NCBI GenBank assembly: GCA_003611745.1
Contig: RAYF01000015.1
Location: 1 to 64,000 of the forward strand
Direction of reading: 5' to 3'
Source of the DNA: a bacterium D16-36
GTDB lineage: Bacteria > Bacillota > Clostridia > Lachnospirales > Lachnospiraceae
Length of the DNA: 64,000 nt
A program made the position numbers and the translations under genes. This document shows, piece by piece, positions 56,037-63,550 of this stretch (positions within the stretch are counted from its first letter, which is position 1; each line of letters opens with the position of its first letter). The notes beneath the pieces were generated by a model. The model saw only the letters and a program-made list of their open reading frames with translations. It was not told where the DNA came from and did not search any database.

Positions 56037-56406
56037 CTTTCTTCCGCTGCAAATTTGCTGGGATATGCACAATCAACAGTCACTACCCAAATTCAACTTC
56101 AATTTATTACACATGCCACATTTCCACCATTGTTAAAAAAAGGAGTATTGGATATGGCATACACATTAAATCGTTTTGGAGACAAGCAGTAAAGAAATAT
56201 TAAAACAATTCGCCATAAATCAGTTTGGAATAGCATTTATGCCGGATATGGTAGCACATGAAGAAATCAGAGATCATTCTCTGAAAAAATTGTGTTGGAC
56301 AGGAAACGACTTTCCAATATTTTCACAGATATTTATTCATAAAGATAAACATCTCAATATAGCAATGGAGGGATTGGTTAAAATAATATCGGAAAATACG
56401 CCCTAA
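56037..56406 (+). pseudogene. decayed LysR-family regulator
   Basis: Frame 1 carries an HTH piece (SSAANLLGYAQSTVTTQIQ) joined directly to effector-domain pieces (FPPLLKKGVLDMAYTLNRF). A second frame continues ETSSKEILKQFAINQFGIAF to ISENTP. Large internal deletion plus frameshift. Confidence 0.6.
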
Positions 56407-56546
56407 GTGGCATTATTATATTTCACTATGATAGCTTACTGCCTTGCCAGGATTCGTAATGCTCTGTGGGAAGATATAACACAAGGAAAACTTTAAGGGA
56501 AAATTCACCTGCGATTAACTTAGTGTTTTCAAGGGTTAGCGGGTAT

Positions 56547-56575
56547 TTGAAGTTACGAGTGATACATAGTATAAT
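56547..56575 (+). promoter_or_regulatory. promoter of FadR-type gene
   Basis: TTGAAG (56547-56552), 17-bp spacer, TATAAT (56570-56575); start codon 30 bp later. Confidence 0.65.
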
Positions 56576-56604
56576 ATTCAGAAAAAGAAAAAGGTGGTAT
56601 AACC

Positions 56605-57276
56605 ATGAAAAATAAAATGCTCTCCCAAAGTGTTGCTGATAGTATCCTATCTATGATAACCATAGAAAAGCGTTTTTCTATTGGGGACAAACTTCCAAAC
56701 GAAATAGAATTGTCTGAGGAACTTAACGTGAGCCGTACCACATTGCGGGAAGCAATAAGAATATTGGTTGCTTATAATATACTGGAAATTAGACGTGGAA
56801 AGGGTACTTATGTTACAGAAAAAGTGCTGGAACAACCGCAGGATTTGGAACAGCTCTCTACAGTCAAAGTAAATGCCAAAGACCTTTATGAAATGCGGCT
56901 GATTTTCGAGCCAGAAGCTGCTTATCTGGCGGCTGTCAGGGGAACAGATGCGGAAATAAAAAGGATAATTGATTACGGAAAGCGGATTGAAGATAAAATT
57001 AGAAGCGAAAAGGATAGAACCAACGATGAACATTCTTTCCATAAAGCGATTGCACAGGCAACGCATAATGAGTTTATGAATAAGCTCATGCCAATATTGT
57101 ATCAAGCCATTTCAAAGGGAGTTGTATTATCTACTCAGAGCGAAAAAGCAATTAACGACACAATAGGCGACCATAGGATGATAATGGAATTTCTGGAACA
57201 ACGAAATGCGGAAGGAGCAAAGAATGCCATGAGAATTCATATCATGCACGCTATAAAAGAATTAAATATTGAATGA
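56605..57276 (+). CDS. FadR/GntR-family regulator with FCD domain
   Basis: 223 residues. Winged-helix N-terminus (GDKLPNEIELSEELNVSRTT, LEIRRGKGTYV) and FCD domain with metal-ligand candidates Asp/His (RLIFEPEAA, NDEHSFHKAIAQATHNEFM, GDHRMIMEFLEQRNAEGA). AGGTGG precedes the ATG. FCD members respond to sugar acids or similar ligands; no pathway genes adjoin. Confidence 0.9.
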   Translation: MKNKMLSQSVADSILSMITIEKRFSIGDKLPNEIELSEELNVSRTTLREAIRILVAYNILEIRRGKGTYVTEKVLEQPQDLEQLSTVKVNAKDLYEMRLIFEPEAAYLAAVRGTDAEIKRIIDYGKRIEDKIRSEKDRTNDEHSFHKAIAQATHNEFMNKLMPILYQAISKGVVLSTQSEKAINDTIGDHRMIMEFLEQRNAEGAKNAMRIHIMHAIKELNIE

Positions 57277-57329
57277 GAATTTAGCACTTGCGATAAAAGC
57301 AGGTGCTTTCCTTTTAGCTGCAGACATAA

Positions 57330-57346
57330 CACGGAAATCAATTTTC
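57330..57346. repeat. copy of palindrome-end motif
   Basis: CACGGAAATCAATTTTC, identical in core to the ends of the 720-bp palindrome and to 49611-49630. Lies just upstream of the CAT-like gene's promoter. Confidence 0.6.
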
Positions 57347-57368
57347 AGCATAGACATAATACAACATA

Positions 57369-57397
57369 TTGACATCAGACAACATATAGGGTATGAT
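57369..57397 (+). promoter_or_regulatory. promoter of CAT-like gene
   Basis: TTGACA (57369-57374), 17-bp spacer, TATGAT (57392-57397). ACAACATAT occurs twice, 18 bp apart (57361 and 57379), a possible direct-repeat operator. Confidence 0.65.
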
Positions 57398-57428
57398 ATT
57401 AAAAAATTTTATATAAGGAGGACGGCTT

Positions 57429-58049
57429 ATGAAGTATATTGATGTATCTACATGGAAAAGAGCCATGCATTGCGAGGTGTTCAGAAACAGTATAGTACCG
57501 CAGTATTGCGTTACTTTTGATGTCGACATAAAAAATTTTCTCTCGGAGATAAAGAAACGGCGATTTTCATTCACATTCTCTTTTGTGTATGCAGTAACAA
57601 AATGTGCAAACGAGATTGAGGAGTTCCGCTGCCGGTTTGTGGAGGGGAAACCCGCCATTTTTGAAACAATCAATACGTCATTTACATACCTTGATGAAAC
57701 CACAGAACTTTTTAAGGTAGTTAATGTTCCTATGCAGGAAACGATTGAAGATTATGTCGCCTTAGCGAAAAAGACAGAGAAAAATCAGACAGACTATTTT
57801 ATCTCGCCAATGGCAAATGATATCTATCAGTTTTCCCCTTTTCCGTGGGTATCTTATACTCATATTTCCCATACTGAATCGGGGAAAAAGGATAATGCCA
57901 CCCCATTGTTTGACTGGGGAAAATTCTATGAAAAAGATGGAAAAATCTATCTGCCTTTTTCCGTACAAGTGCATCATTCATTTGTTGATGGCGTTCATAT
58001 TGGAAAACTTGCGGAAAAGTTGCAGTGTTATTTGGATAGCTTTGAGTAG
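57429..58049 (+). CDS. chloramphenicol acetyltransferase-like enzyme
   Basis: 206 residues. Catalytic His in VQVHHSFVDGVHIGKL (HHxxxDG, ~187-193), substrate-side segments FSFTFSFVYAVTKCANEIEE and FSPFPWVSYTHI. Overall CAT fold and length (usually ~215). Whether it modifies chloramphenicol cannot be told; many xenologues acetylate other alcohols. AAGGAGG site upstream. The methyltransferase gene follows 8 nt later. Confidence 0.85.
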   Translation: MKYIDVSTWKRAMHCEVFRNSIVPQYCVTFDVDIKNFLSEIKKRRFSFTFSFVYAVTKCANEIEEFRCRFVEGKPAIFETINTSFTYLDETTELFKVVNVPMQETIEDYVALAKKTEKNQTDYFISPMANDIYQFSPFPWVSYTHISHTESGKKDNATPLFDWGKFYEKDGKIYLPFSVQVHHSFVDGVHIGKLAEKLQCYLDSFE

Positions 58050-58057
58050 GTGTTTAT

Positions 58058-58723
58058 ATGTTACGGAAACAAGCTTTTTCACCAGAAAAATATGATAAAA
58101 ACATAGTGGCTACTCTCCCATATTATGAAGAATACTTCAAACAAATAATAGAAATTGTCCATACAGTTTTCCACACACCGATAGCATGGTTAGACATAGG
58201 ATGTGGAACTGGCAAAATGGCAGATATGGCGATTAAAAATCTTCAAGCGGAGAATATGATTTGTTGTGATAATTCGCGACAGATGCTAAAAATAGCGAAA
58301 GAACGTGTCTGTTCTTCAAAAGTTGATTTTCGGGAAACCCCAATACAAAATTTACAATATGATTCAGATTTTGACGTTATAACAGCAATTTTAATCACTC
58401 ATTATCTTAAGCATGAGGAAAGAATTGCAAGTATCACAAATTGTTACAATGCCATAAAAGAGAATGGTCTATTTTTCACAGTAGAAAATTTTGCACCTAA
58501 TAACGATATATTCAAAAGATTATATTTAGAACGGTGGAAAAATTATCAGTACGAAAACGGAAAGAGCGAAGAAGAATGCCAAAGCCATGTACTTAGATAT
58601 AATACAGAATACTTTCCTGTCACTATTACGGAGCAAATTCATGTATTGCAAGAATGTGGATTTAGGAATGTAGAAATTTTCTGGTGTTCCTATATGCAAG
58701 TTGGAATCTTAGGGATTAAATGA
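58058..58723 (+). CDS. class I SAM-dependent methyltransferase
   Basis: 221 residues. SAM loop WLDIGCGTGKMADMA (~45-59), acidic residue in MICCDNSRQMLKIAKERV, then FDVITAILITHYLKHEERI as motif IV region. Methyltransf_25/11 type. Weak ribosome site; it likely depends on the CAT-like gene 8 nt upstream. Substrate unknown. Confidence 0.85.
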   Translation: MLRKQAFSPEKYDKNIVATLPYYEEYFKQIIEIVHTVFHTPIAWLDIGCGTGKMADMAIKNLQAENMICCDNSRQMLKIAKERVCSSKVDFRETPIQNLQYDSDFDVITAILITHYLKHEERIASITNCYNAIKENGLFFTVENFAPNNDIFKRLYLERWKNYQYENGKSEEECQSHVLRYNTEYFPVTITEQIHVLQECGFRNVEIFWCSYMQVGILGIK

Positions 58724-58748
58724 ACCAAAAATCAATAGATAAAGGGGT

Positions 58749-58908
58749 ATAGATAACAAAATAAAGAAAACAGAATGGATATATTGTCCTGTTTGTGGCA
58801 GTAAAACCCGTGACAGAATCAGAAAAGATACATTTTCGAAAAACTATCCTCTTTATTGTCCGAAATGTAAACAGGAAACATTCATTGAAGTAAAAAATAT
58901 AAACATTA
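58749..58908 (+). pseudogene. Cys-rich KTR-domain gene, start and tail lost
   Basis: Reads IDNKIKKTEWIYCPVCGSKT, then LYCPKCKQETFIEVKNIN: two CxxC pairs as in the Cys_rich_KTR family of conjugative elements. The expected ATG is ATA, following AAAGGGG, and the C-terminal end runs into unrelated sequence. From about 58909 to 59101 I see only fragments without an open gene. Confidence 0.6.
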
Positions 58909-59101
58909 ACCTATCCGGTCTTTTTCAACCAATGCCAGCTTTGTTTCTTCTATCTTCTGTCTGCTTATGCAGCCATATATATTCTTTGGGTCTTTGGGGA
59001 TATCACTTGCATTATTGCCAGTGAGTGTTATGATACAGAAAAGGGAAAGCCAGAGAAACGGTCTACCCTCATAGTTTAAAGCTAATTTTTACATCAGCCG
59101 T

Positions 59102-59271
59102 CACTAGTACACCGATTTCTAAATAACTACACCAAATAACTTGCCTATTTTTCCGGTTGCACACAACAAAAAGTCTTGTCGTAGCCCGCTACGACTGCAT
59201 TTTTTGTCATGCACACTCGAAAAAATATTCTGCGTTATTGGTATAGTTATTTACGAAACGCTGTACTAGTG
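59102..59271. mobile_element. ~170-bp palindromic MITE-like element
   Basis: Outer CACTAGTACA...CTGTACTAGTG, then matching inner blocks (TAAATAACTA, CCAATAAC, TATTTTT, ACAAAAA) and a perfect centre GTCGTAGC-CC-GCTACGAC (59179-59196). No coding capacity. The right end interrupts a sigma-like gene remnant. Confidence 0.85.
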
Positions 59272-59275
59272 CCTC

Positions 59276-59452
59276 AAAGTGTTCGTCTATTGTGCCTAAA
59301 GGGTAAAACTTTTCTTCTGTGAATTATCCAAGGGATATGCCGCCGTCTGCTCCTGTCCGCCATGTGTTGATAGCCGTAAAGCGTATGATGGTCTTGCAAT
59401 AGCCATTGAAAGTATACTTGATGTGTTCTCTGTATGCTTCTGTGCAGGGCAT
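59276..59452 (-). pseudogene. remnant of conjugative-element sigma-like regulator
   Basis: TEAYREHIKYTFNGYCKTII, a shifted WR-D-RRR stretch, then FTEEKFYPLGTIDEHFE. This is the N-terminal order of the small sigma-70-like proteins of Tn1549-type elements. It is frameshifted and ends at the palindromic element. Confidence 0.6.
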
Positions 59453-59650
59453 AAACGCTGCCCCCTTTCTCCCACATGGGGCAGTGCATGGTTGGCAGTT
59501 GCATTTATAATTCAAAGAAACAACATTACTTCCTGTTGTTACTTGATTATATATCAAAGAATAAATAAGCTATTAATGACAAGGCAACCTGTCCATTTTT
59601 GATTATTGCCGATTCAACTGATTCCGTCATTTCTAAAGATAGAATAAAAA

Positions 59651-60133
59651 TCATAAATCCAATCTCATATATATTGATGTACTCATAGGACTATTGTTAT
59701 AACAATCTATGGTGTAAAATCCAAATTGTTTATATATATGAATTGCTTTTTCTAAAAAGGGAAGCGTATCTAACAACATATAAGAGTAACCAATTTCCTT
59801 TGCATCTGTTATGATTTTTTGTATGAGAAGTTTGCCAATATTTTTCCCTCTAAATTGTGGCCTTACATAAAGACGTTTCATTTCACAATTCTTTTTATCC
59901 ATATTTTTCACCCCAATGCAACCTGCGATTTCTCCGTTATAATAAGCTAAATATAATCTTCCAGATGGCATACCATATTTTTCTTCTAAATGATTTATTT
60001 CTTCTTCATAGTGCTGAATATCAAGATAATTTCGAAATGAGCTATCATTAGTTATTAACATATTTGTATATTCTGAAAATAGCGCATTTATTTCTTGTGT
60101 ATGTTCATAGGCTAAAACAATTTCGATATTCAT
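59651..60133 (-). CDS. GNAT-family N-acetyltransferase
   Basis: 160 residues from MNIEIVLAYEHTQEINALFS; AGGAGG lies 7 nt upstream. Acetyl-CoA motif RLYVRPQFRGKNIGKLLIQK (~94-113) and C-terminal AIHIYKQFGFYTI. Downstream of and probably co-transcribed with the MarR gene (23 nt). Confidence 0.92.
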   Translation of the reverse strand: MNIEIVLAYEHTQEINALFSEYTNMLITNDSSFRNYLDIQHYEEEINHLEEKYGMPSGRLYLAYYNGEIAGCIGVKNMDKKNCEMKRLYVRPQFRGKNIGKLLIQKIITDAKEIGYSYMLLDTLPFLEKAIHIYKQFGFYTIDCYNNSPMSTSIYMRLDL

Positions 60134-60156
60134 AACAGTTCCTCCTAAAGTCAAAT

Positions 60157-60594
60157 TTACTTTTCACCATTTTTACGCAATATGTTTTCAATGAGTACCA
60201 TTGCTTCACATAACCTATCACAATCTTCTTTATCCATATTTTTTAATTTTTCATAAATCTGTTTATCACCATTCCAATCTATTTTTTTCGCTTCTTCATT
60301 CCCTGTTCTTGTTAAATATAATTCTTTAATTCCCTTGCTCCCCAAAACAAGTTTTCTCGTTATAAATCTTTTTTTTTCAAGTTTTGCAAGAACTCTACTC
60401 ACATAGCTTTTGTCCATGTTTAGATGTTCACATAATTCAGTGGCATTTATCCCTTGGTTAGTATATATTTCAAATAACACTCTTGATTCAGGCCATGAGA
60501 AACTTGTCCCTAAATAGCCTTTATTCATGACATCTAACCATACAGTGTAGTATCGGTTAAACTGTCGTATTTTTTTTATCAAATCTTCATTCAA
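60157..60594 (-). CDS. MarR-family regulator
   Basis: 145 residues, starting at TTG with GGGGAGG 7 nt upstream. Winged helix ~40-110 with NATELCEHLNMDKSYVSRVL and KKRFITRK wing. Two inverted operator copies overlap its promoter, indicating autoregulation together with the downstream acetyltransferase. Confidence 0.9.
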   Translation of the reverse strand: MNEDLIKKIRQFNRYYTVWLDVMNKGYLGTSFSWPESRVLFEIYTNQGINATELCEHLNMDKSYVSRVLAKLEKKRFITRKLVLGSKGIKELYLTRTGNEEAKKIDWNGDKQIYEKLKNMDKEDCDRLCEAMVLIENILRKNGEK

Positions 60595-60611
60595 TGTTTT
60601 ACCTCCCCTAT

Positions 60612-60668
60612 ATGAGTTGACTTTATCAACTCATATTATAGCTCCATGTGTTGATAAAGTCAACTCAA
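60612..60668 (-). promoter_or_regulatory. marR promoter flanked by two operators
   Basis: Leftward TTGACT, 17-bp spacer, TATAAT. Operator A (60612-60634) contains TTGACTTTATCAA with flanking GAG/CTC arms; operator B (60646-60668) is its near inverse. One covers the -35, the other the start site. Confidence 0.85.
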
Positions 60669-60872
60669 TTATATTCTCATAGGATAGAAGTGAGAGGGAT
60701 TCCATAATGCTTGTCTTTTGGTCTTTGGTTTCTTTGGTTCGGAATAGTATGGTGCTGGCAATCTATCTCTTATTTTCGGTTGCTTGCTTCTTTACCATAC
60801 ATGAGCATTAAATCAGGGTATGTAACATACATATGCCGCCCTTCCATTCAATTTAAATGCGAGGTGACAAAA

Positions 60873-60962
60873 ATGAAAAAACATGAAAGGACTACAGTCC
60901 TTGTACGTACCGCGTTGTATATTCGGGTATCAAGGAAGAACAAAAATTGGAAATTTATATAG
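60873..60962 (+). pseudogene. N-terminal stub of a serine recombinase
   Basis: GAGGTG site and MKKHERTTVLVRTALYIRVS, with the serine-recombinase opening ALYIRVS including the catalytic Ser, then a divergent tail and stop after 29 codons. Another fragment of the lost mobile element. 60676-60872 holds only a hydrophobic 34-codon frame. Confidence 0.55.
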
Positions 60963-61135
60963 AGAATGCCATTCACCATTCCAGATGTAATAAACAAATT
61001 GAAATTAAAACAGCAGTAACGGCAAAACATATCACATTTTTCGTAATAGACCACAGAAAAGGCATTCAGTCCATCGGGGAGCGTGGAATATATTTCCTCT
61101 TTAGTATTTTTGTGGTAAATGAGACAGGGAAGTGA
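60947..61135 (+). pseudogene. fragment of histidine-kinase ATPase domain
   Basis: IENAIHHSRCNKQIEIKTAV and ITFFVIDHRKGI follow the N-box (xENAIxHS) and G1-box (DxGKGI, here DHRKGI) of HATPase domains; the rest of the kinase is missing. Overlaps the recombinase stub in another frame. Confidence 0.4.
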
Positions 61136-61177
61136 TATAATCAAATGAATACACTGGAAGTTTAACGGAGGGCAGAT

Positions 61178-61714
61178 ATGAATAAAGAAATGGCCGTAAA
61201 TGGAAAAAACTATAGAATAATTAAATTATTGGGAAAAGGAAAAGGTGGATATTCTTATCTGGCAAATGGCGGAAACAATAGGTATGTTTTGAAGCAGATA
61301 CACCATGAGCCTTGCGACTATTATCAGTTTGGAAACAAGCTCGAAGCAGAAATCAGAGATTACAAACGGCTGAAAGCAATCGGAATCAAAATGCCCGCTA
61401 TGCTTGAAACGGATTTGGAAAACGAACGCATTTTGAAGGAATTTATTGACGGCGATACGATTTACCAATTGATTTTGCAAGATAAGATGAAATCCACCTA
61501 TGTCGAACAACTGCGCAGTATGTGCGCTTTGTTATATGCCGCCCATATAAACATTGATTATTTCCCGACAAATTTTGTGGTGTGTAACGAAGAAATATAT
61601 TATGTTGATTTCGAGTGCAATGATTACATGGAGGAATGGAACTTTGAAAACTGGGGCATTAAATACTGGTCAAAGACACCGGAATTCCTGCAATATGTGG
61701 AAGAACATTCTTAA
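61178..61714 (+). CDS. small protein-kinase-like protein, 178 aa
   Basis: Gly-rich loop LLGKGKGGYSYLA (~18-30), Lys in VLKQIHHE, Glu in NKLEAEIRDYKRL. The catalytic-loop equivalent reads NIDYFPTNFVV, with Asp and Asn spaced as in HxDxxxxN but His replaced, and the DFG site reads VDFECN. Half-length lobe structure like RIO/APH-type kinases. Activity uncertain. Good spacing to GGAGG upstream; terminator follows. Confidence 0.65.
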   Translation: MNKEMAVNGKNYRIIKLLGKGKGGYSYLANGGNNRYVLKQIHHEPCDYYQFGNKLEAEIRDYKRLKAIGIKMPAMLETDLENERILKEFIDGDTIYQLILQDKMKSTYVEQLRSMCALLYAAHINIDYFPTNFVVCNEEIYYVDFECNDYMEEWNFENWGIKYWSKTPEFLQYVEEHS

Positions 61715-61761
61715 CCTATATAGGCAATAATAACTTAACCATTTCTATCCTATGATTACTG

Positions 61762-61805
61762 ATAGGTAGCGATTATCTCAACAGACAATCAGCTACCTTT
61801 TTTAT
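61762..61805 (+). terminator. repeated terminator hairpin, copy 2
   Basis: AGGTAGCGATT, loop, AATCAGCTACCT then T6. Reverse complement of a diverged copy at 50911-50955, including the same bulge. Confidence 0.8.
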
Positions 61806-61884
61806 TCCCACATATGCAACCATTTTTGCATAAGCACAGAAAGACGGCGGAAATCTTTCCACCTAAAAATTTTCTTGAAAGGTC

Positions 61885-61915
61885 TTGCTTGTTACGCCGC
61901 GTAATGATTTATAAT
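61885..61915 (+). promoter_or_regulatory. MerR-type promoter with 19-bp spacer
   Basis: TTGCTT (61885-61890), 19-bp spacer holding the perfect dyad TTACGCCGCGTAA (61892-61904), TATAAT (61910-61915). Lies directly before the MerR-ABC operon, implying autoregulated activation. Confidence 0.85.
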
Positions 61916-61937
61916 ATATTTCAGGAGGTAAAGGACT

Positions 61938-62735
61938 ATGGCAAAATACAGGGCAATTCCAGATGGATATATGACAGTTGGAGAAGTTGCGAAAAAACTG
62001 GGAACAACTGTCCGAACTTTACAATATTACGACAAAGAGGGGTTACTCTCTCCATCAACAAAAAGTGAGGGTGGGCGCAGGCTCTATACGGATAAAGATT
62101 TAATTACACTTTATCAGATTGTATCCTTGAAATCACTAGGATTCTCTTTGGATGATATAAAGCAACGCTTAATTTCTTTAGAAACACCAACGGATGTTGC
62201 AAACGCCCTTACTGAACAGGCTGATAACATACGGGGGAAAATAGAGCGGCTAACAGCTTCGTTGACAGCAATAGAACAGCTAAAAGCAGAAGTGTTACAA
62301 ATGCAGACAGTCAATTTTAAAAAGTATGCAGATATTATTGTCAATCTACAAATAAAGAATAGCTCTTACTATCTTATTAAGCGTTTCGATGATGACACGC
62401 TTGACCATATCCGTAATCGATTTAATAGGGAAAGCGGCTTAAATTTTATGGACAGATTTAATCGTTTGAGCGATGAAATCATACAACTCCAAAAAGAAAA
62501 TGTGCCTCCCGAAAGTGAAAAGTCCCAACGGATTGTAAAAGAATATTGGGGCTTGATTATGGAATTTACGAACGGCGATATGAGTATGCTGCCGAAATTG
62601 ATGGAAATAGGCAATATTGATACAGCTACAAATGCTTGGGAAGAAAGACAAAAAAACGTAAACGACTATTTAGAGCCAGCTTTGCAAGTTTACTTTTCAA
62701 AGCTTGGAATAAATCCGTTCGAGGAGATGGAATGA
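61938..62735 (+). CDS. MerR-family regulator of ABC exporter
   Basis: 265 residues. HTH MTVGEVAKKLGTTVRTLQYY and DKEGLLSPSTKSEGGRRLY wing, dimerisation helix ~90-125, then a ~140-residue effector domain resembling the TipAS-like or DUF-type C-termini. AGGAGG 7 nt upstream. Overlaps the ABC ATPase start (ATGA), so one operon. Confidence 0.92.
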   Translation: MAKYRAIPDGYMTVGEVAKKLGTTVRTLQYYDKEGLLSPSTKSEGGRRLYTDKDLITLYQIVSLKSLGFSLDDIKQRLISLETPTDVANALTEQADNIRGKIERLTASLTAIEQLKAEVLQMQTVNFKKYADIIVNLQIKNSSYYLIKRFDDDTLDHIRNRFNRESGLNFMDRFNRLSDEIIQLQKENVPPESEKSQRIVKEYWGLIMEFTNGDMSMLPKLMEIGNIDTATNAWEERQKNVNDYLEPALQVYFSKLGINPFEEME

Positions 62736-63550
62736 TGAATCATGCAATACAAGTTAGTGGGTTAAGGAAAAGCTATGGCAGCCATATTGTTCTTAAGGGA
62801 CTTGATTTTCAAATCGAAAAAGGAGAAGTTTTTTCTCTGCTCGGTGTAAATGGGTCCGGAAAAACAACGTCTCTGGAATGTATTGAGGGCTTGAAGAAAT
62901 ACGACAGCGGTAAAATTATTGTAAATGGGAAAATGGGGATTCAGTTACAATCATCATCTCTGCCTGCCCACATCAAACCTATGGAAGCAGTAAAGCTGTT
63001 TGCAAAATGGAATATGGCAAAGATTGATCACTCCATGCTTCATGCTCTTGGTATCAAAGAAATTGAGAAGAAGCAGTATGTCCAACTATCCACGGGACAG
63101 AAAAGGCGGCTGCATCTTGCCCTTGCACTTATCAATAATCCAGATATTATTTTCCTTGATGAGCCGACTGCGGGGCTTGATGCCCTTGGCAGGCTTTCGC
63201 TCCATGAGCAAATCCGAAAGCTCAAATCACAAGGAAAAACAATTGTTTTGGCAAGCCATGATATGGCGGAGGTAGAAACCTTATGTGACCGTATTGCCAT
63301 TTTAAATAACGGAAATATTGTTTTCTGCGGCACAGCTTCGGAACTTACAGACAAGGTTGGGAAAAAATATTTTATCCATATCAAAACGCAGCAAGGGGAC
63401 AGCACTTTTAAAACGGACAATATCGAAGATACTTTAATTCGTCTGCTTGGCGAGTTGAAACAAAAGGAAATTCACGTGTTAGATATTAAAGTTGACCGTG
63501 GCACACTGGAACAGCATTTTATGGAAATGACAAGGAGGGAAACAGAATGA
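62732..63550 (+). CDS. ABC exporter ATP-binding protein
   Basis: 272 residues from ATG overlapping the MerR stop, GGAG 5 nt upstream. Walker A LGVNGSGKTTS, Q loop IQLQSS, signature LSTGQKRRLHLALAL, Walker B IIFLDEPTAGLD and H loop ASHDMAEVE. DrrA/CcmA-like drug or peptide export type. Its stop overlaps the permease start. Confidence 0.95.
   Translation: MMNHAIQVSGLRKSYGSHIVLKGLDFQIEKGEVFSLLGVNGSGKTTSLECIEGLKKYDSGKIIVNGKMGIQLQSSSLPAHIKPMEAVKLFAKWNMAKIDHSMLHALGIKEIEKKQYVQLSTGQKRRLHLALALINNPDIIFLDEPTAGLDALGRLSLHEQIRKLKSQGKTIVLASHDMAEVETLCDRIAILNNGNIVFCGTASELTDKVGKKYFIHIKTQQGDSTFKTDNIEDTLIRLLGELKQKEIHVLDIKVDRGTLEQHFMEMTRRETE

Noticed and set aside
43023-59271. Palindromic elements as ordinary insertion sequences
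   Set aside because: None contains a transposase frame; they can only be non-autonomous or structural.
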